From positions 1-9,617 of the forward strand of contig JACZIY010000818.1 in NCBI GenBank assembly GCA_014860845.1: a stretch of 9,617 nt of DNA. Reading direction: 5' to 3'. The position numbers and the translations under genes are program-made. How positions within the stretch are numbered: position 1 is the first letter of the stretch; each line of letters starts with the position of its first letter. A model generated the notes under the pieces. It was given only the letters and a program-made list of their open reading frames with translations. It searched no databases and had not been told where the DNA came from. The DNA is from Anaerolineaceae bacterium (GTDB taxonomy: Bacteria; Chloroflexota; Anaerolineae; Anaerolineales; Anaerolineaceae). Positions 7,048 to 9,617 of this stretch are shown in pieces.

Positions 7048-7695
7048 CTAAACCTGATTTTTAACTGGGTTTGAGTCACCATTTTTATCTGGTGAAACAT
7101 CAAAATAATACTTCTTTTCCAGAATTCTTTGATAGATCACCGGTAAAATATAATAACGAAATGGCCTATTCTGACGAATACGTCTGCGGATTTGATGAGA
7201 AGCAATCTCGAGTAATGGCGCTTCAATAAAGTGGACTTTTGCACTTATTCCAGGTACTCGAGTTTCAAGTAAACTCATATCTATCTGATCTCCTGGGCGG
7301 CGCATAACCCCCAGTCCATTCACCTCATCGAGTAATTCATCAGCTCGATGCCAATTAGGGTAATCATGCAATGAATCACCTCCAATTAGATAAAATACTT
7401 CTGCACTGGGATATTCATTTTTTATGAGTTTTACAGTATCCAACGTATAGTGTGGTCCAGGTCGATCGAGATCAACACGACACATTTCAAAAGTAGGATC
7501 ATCCATTAAAGATAACTGCACCAATTCAAAACGAATTTCTATAGGTGTCAGGTGCTGGTCCTGTTTATGTGGAGGATCAGGCGTCAGAACCCATAATAGG
7601 CGATCCAATTTCATTTGAGAAGTAGCTTCTGCAGCTAAAATGAGATGACCCAAATGGGGAGGATCAAAGGTTCCTCCAAAAATCCCGACACGCAT
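7048..7695 (-). CDS. nadD: Nicotinate-nucleotide adenylyltransferase
   Basis: This cytoplasmic enzyme joins ATP and nicotinate mononucleotide to give deamido-NAD, the penultimate step of NAD biosynthesis. The 215-residue protein opens with MRVGIFGGTFDPPHLGH, whose GTFDPPHLGH (8-17) is the nucleotidyltransferase HxGH signature. Further family blocks are TPDPPHK (38-44), YLIGGDSL (102-109), WHRADELL (115-122) and IASHQIRRRI (164-173), the last corresponding to the ISST-x-xR ATP-binding motif. A short charged tail (about 200-215) is extra. An ATG at 7710 would add five residues inside obg, but the chosen ATG at 7695 has AGGAT upstream and begins at the conserved family start. It lies 2 bp after the obg stop, so the genes are co-transcribed and probably translationally coupled. 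The assignment is firm. Confidence 0.96.
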   Translation of the reverse strand: MRVGIFGGTFDPPHLGHLILAAEATSQMKLDRLLWVLTPDPPHKQDQHLTPIEIRFELVQLSLMDDPTFEMCRVDLDRPGPHYTLDTVKLIKNEYPSAEVFYLIGGDSLHDYPNWHRADELLDEVNGLGVMRRPGDQIDMSLLETRVPGISAKVHFIEAPLLEIASHQIRRRIRQNRPFRYYILPVIYQRILEKKYYFDVSPDKNGDSNPVKNQV

Positions 7696-7697
7696 TC

Positions 7698-8957
7698 CTA
7701 ATCCTGCCATTCCAGTTCATAATCCTCAATGAACACACTTTGTCCTTCTTCAATTCCCATATCCCTTAGTGCTGCTTCAACACCCAGGGCTTCCAGCAAC
7801 TTTTGGAAGCGGCGAAGTGAGCCTTCATGTTCCCAATAGGTCATCTTTGCTGCCCGTTGGATCGCTTTTCCAATGACACGGAAACCCCCTTCCTCAACTT
7901 CGATATAGAATTCATTCGGATCTTCTTCCGGACGATATATCGGCATTTTCTCGGTGACCTCAGGTTCAGGAGCTTTTTGTACCAATTCCAGAACCTTCCA
8001 CAATACAGGTTGTAAATCTTGATGGATCAAGGCAGAAATAGCCATTGGCTGGTATCCTTTGGATTCCAATGTTTTCTTGACCTTTGGCCATTTTTCCTGG
8101 GCTTCTGGAACATCCATTTTATTAAATATAACCAATTGAGATTTTTGTTTTAATGCTGGGTCGAATAACGCCATTTCAGAATTGATTTGCGAGAAATCGG
8201 CTATCGGATCCTCCGAGAGACCATCCAACATATGAATTAACACTCTTGTTCGTTGGATGTGTCTTAAAAATGAATCTCCCAATCCAGCACCCAAATGAGC
8301 ACCTTCAATCAAACCAGGAATGTCTGCAAGAACCAATGAATTATCCATATCCAGATTAACAACACCCAGGTTCGGTTCCAGGGTCGTGAATGGGTAATCC
8401 GCAATTTTTGGTGTCGCATTCGTTACCGCAGCCAGGAAGCTCGATTTACCAGCATTGGGAACACCAACAATGCCAACATCAGCAATCAATTTTAATTCCA
8501 GGCGTAAACTCTTTTCTTCACCTGGCTCACCTTTTTCACCAACGCGAGGAACCTGATGTCTGGCACTGACGAAGTGAACATTACCTTTTCCACCCCGACC
8601 GCCTTTGCAAATTGTTAATTCCTGATCACGTTCAACCAGGTCACCTAATAGCTCACCCGTTTCATCGTCATATACCAGTGTCCCAGGGGGTACATCAATA
8701 TACAATGTGTTGGCTGAGCGACCGGTCATTTTTTGTTTCGCACCATTTCCACCAGGTGAAGCCAAAAACTTCTGATTGAACTGGAAAGAATGAAGTGTAT
8801 TCATGGTGAGTTTGACTCGTAATACCACATCTCCTCCACGACCTCCATCCCCCCCATCAGGACCTCCTCTCGGTACATATTTCTCACGGCGAAAATGGAC
8901 AGCACCATCACCGCCTTTTCCGGAGGTTACAAATATTTTGGCTTCATCAATAAACAT
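7698..8957 (-). CDS. obg: Obg-family GTPase (ObgE/CgtA)
   Basis: This essential-type GTPase acts in late large-subunit ribosome assembly and stress control. The 419-residue protein has all three domains. The glycine-rich Obg fold (1-158) has repeated GGDGG-type runs. The G domain (159-330) has G1 GVPNAGKS (165-172), switch I DYPFTT (187-192), G3 DIPG (212-215), G4 NKMD (279-282) and G5 SAL (308-310). The C-terminal OCT domain (about 340-417) carries IEVEEGGFRVIGKAIQRAAKMT. The extra OCT domain is usual in Firmicutes-like and Chloroflexota Obg proteins. AAAGG lies 5 bases before the ATG. A long hairpin sits just upstream of that site. Followed 2 bp later by nadD. Confidence 0.97.
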   Translation of the reverse strand: MFIDEAKIFVTSGKGGDGAVHFRREKYVPRGGPDGGDGGRGGDVVLRVKLTMNTLHSFQFNQKFLASPGGNGAKQKMTGRSANTLYIDVPPGTLVYDDETGELLGDLVERDQELTICKGGRGGKGNVHFVSARHQVPRVGEKGEPGEEKSLRLELKLIADVGIVGVPNAGKSSFLAAVTNATPKIADYPFTTLEPNLGVVNLDMDNSLVLADIPGLIEGAHLGAGLGDSFLRHIQRTRVLIHMLDGLSEDPIADFSQINSEMALFDPALKQKSQLVIFNKMDVPEAQEKWPKVKKTLESKGYQPMAISALIHQDLQPVLWKVLELVQKAPEPEVTEKMPIYRPEEDPNEFYIEVEEGGFRVIGKAIQRAAKMTYWEHEGSLRRFQKLLEALGVEAALRDMGIEEGQSVFIEDYELEWQD

Positions 8958-8968
8958 AGCAGCCTTTC

Positions 8969-9005
8969 AAATACAGGGATCGGAGAAAATCCGATCCCTG
9001 TATTT
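8969..9005 (-). terminator. Strong hairpin between the GTPase gene and obg (terminator or attenuator)
   Basis: AAATACAGGGATCGG (8969-8983) is the exact reverse complement of 8991-9005, giving a perfect 15-bp stem with a 7-base loop. Reading leftward, it begins 9 bp after the upstream gene's stop and ends two bases before the obg Shine-Dalgarno AAAGG (8962-8966). Only a short TATTT follows the GC-rich stem, so termination may be weak or partial. An mRNA processing or stability role is equally possible. Confidence 0.6.
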
Positions 9006-9014
9006 ACATTTTTT

Positions 9015-9617
9015 CTATTTTCCAAATTTTGCTTTAAGAATGTCTGTCAAAGTAGGTTGACCAATCTCCTGCAATTCATATCGAACACGTTGTAATGGTT
9101 TGTTAACCTTAATGACACGATTGAGATCGATGGGTGTACCAGAGACCACCAGATCAACATCAGAATTATTAATTGTATCTTCAAGGTCTTTCATTTGCTC
9201 CGCACCATAACCCATGGCTGGAAGTATTGTTCCAGTTTCTGGATATTTATTATAAGTATCAATGATGGTTCGAACAGCGAATGGACGTGGATCAACGATC
9301 TCTTTGGCACCAAATCGTCGGGCAGCTACAAATGCAGCGCCATATTTCATGCCGCCGTGTGTCAATGTTGGTCCATCCTCCACAACCAGAACTCGTTTAC
9401 CCCGAATTGCTTCTGGATCTTCCACAAATAAGGGTGAAGCACCTTCAATGACCAGTGCGTTGGGGTTTAAACGGTGGATGTTCTCACGGACTTTTATCAC
9501 ATTTTCAGGATCAGCAGTGTCCACTTTGTTGATTACAAATACATCTGCATGAATAGTATTGGTTTCACCAGGATAATAGCTGGTTTCATGACCAGGACGA
9601 TGTGGATCAACCACGAC
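9015..9617 (-). CDS. COG2403-type GTPase, cyclic 2,3-diphosphoglycerate synthetase-like (C-terminal part)
   Basis: Only the last 200 residues are inside the window, and the frame stays open to the right edge. The visible part begins VVDPHRPGHETSYYPGE, then ADVFVINKVDTAD with NKVD (29-32) as a G4-type guanine-binding motif. It continues with VVEDGPTLTHGGMKYGA, EIVDPRPFAVRTI, LPAMGYGAEQ and VVSGTPIDLNRVI. These blocks match the C-terminal half of the family named after archaeal cyclic 2,3-diphosphoglycerate synthetase, which is about 450 residues long and also widespread in bacteria. Family is recognised with confidence. The reaction in this organism is not established: bacterial members are often annotated only as predicted GTPases. 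A GTG codon at 9614 is internal, not the start. The gene lies upstream of obg, separated by 57 bp and a hairpin. Confidence 0.82.
   Translation of the reverse strand, partial: VVVDPHRPGHETSYYPGETNTIHADVFVINKVDTADPENVIKVRENIHRLNPNALVIEGASPLFVEDPEAIRGKRVLVVEDGPTLTHGGMKYGAAFVAARRFGAKEIVDPRPFAVRTIIDTYNKYPETGTILPAMGYGAEQMKDLEDTINNSDVDLVVSGTPIDLNRVIKVNKPLQRVRYELQEIGQPTLTDILKAKFGK

Noticed and set aside
8803..9060. 85-residue forward open frame rich in Pro and Ser
   Set aside because: It is the antisense of the glycine-rich N-terminus of obg, whose GGN codons read as proline on the other strand. No family features are present.
1..9617. Mobile element, CRISPR array, toxin-antitoxin or defence system
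   Set aside because: I saw no transposase or integrase motifs, terminal repeats, spaced direct repeats or defence-gene signatures on either strand. Gene content is metabolic, regulatory and housekeeping.

Overview
The window carries ten protein-coding genes packed tightly on both strands. It has no RNA genes, mobile elements or CRISPR arrays that I can recognise. The gene content points to a bacterium of the Chloroflexota, probably Anaerolineae-like. The reasons are a GTPase related to cyclic 2,3-diphosphoglycerate synthetase next to obg and nadD, a sigma/anti-sigma operon ending in a bactofilin-like membrane protein and a toast_rack-type lipoprotein, and moderately AT-rich DNA. This assignment is inference from gene families, not from a marker gene.

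Left part (1-1517, + strand): the 3' part of a glycerophosphodiester phosphodiesterase gene enters from outside the window. It overlaps by 11 bp a two-domain GNAT acetyltransferase. Facing these is a long GH42 beta-galactosidase-like gene (1546-3549, - strand). It keeps the acid/base glutamate and the four zinc cysteines, but has Gln where the family's nucleophilic Glu is expected. A 333-bp AT-rich divergent intergenic region follows, with a small inverted repeat and a candidate promoter.

Middle part (3883-6949, + strand): a four-gene operon encodes an ECF sigma factor, a zinc-finger membrane anti-sigma factor (20-bp overlap), an exported bactofilin-repeat protein with about five membrane segments (4-bp ATGA overlap) and a lipoprotein with LiaF/toast_rack-like beta repeats (22-bp gap). 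The arrangement reads as one cell-envelope sensing and response unit, and it is the most interesting system here. A strong hairpin flanked by A and T tracts (6964-7000) closes the operon and probably also terminates the converging genes.

Right part (7048-9617, - strand): a housekeeping cluster reads leftward. It starts with the C-terminal part of a COG2403-type GTPase (cyclic 2,3-diphosphoglycerate synthetase-like), then obg, then nadD with only 2 bp between the last two. A 15-bp perfect hairpin lies between the GTPase gene and obg, ending right beside the obg ribosome binding site.
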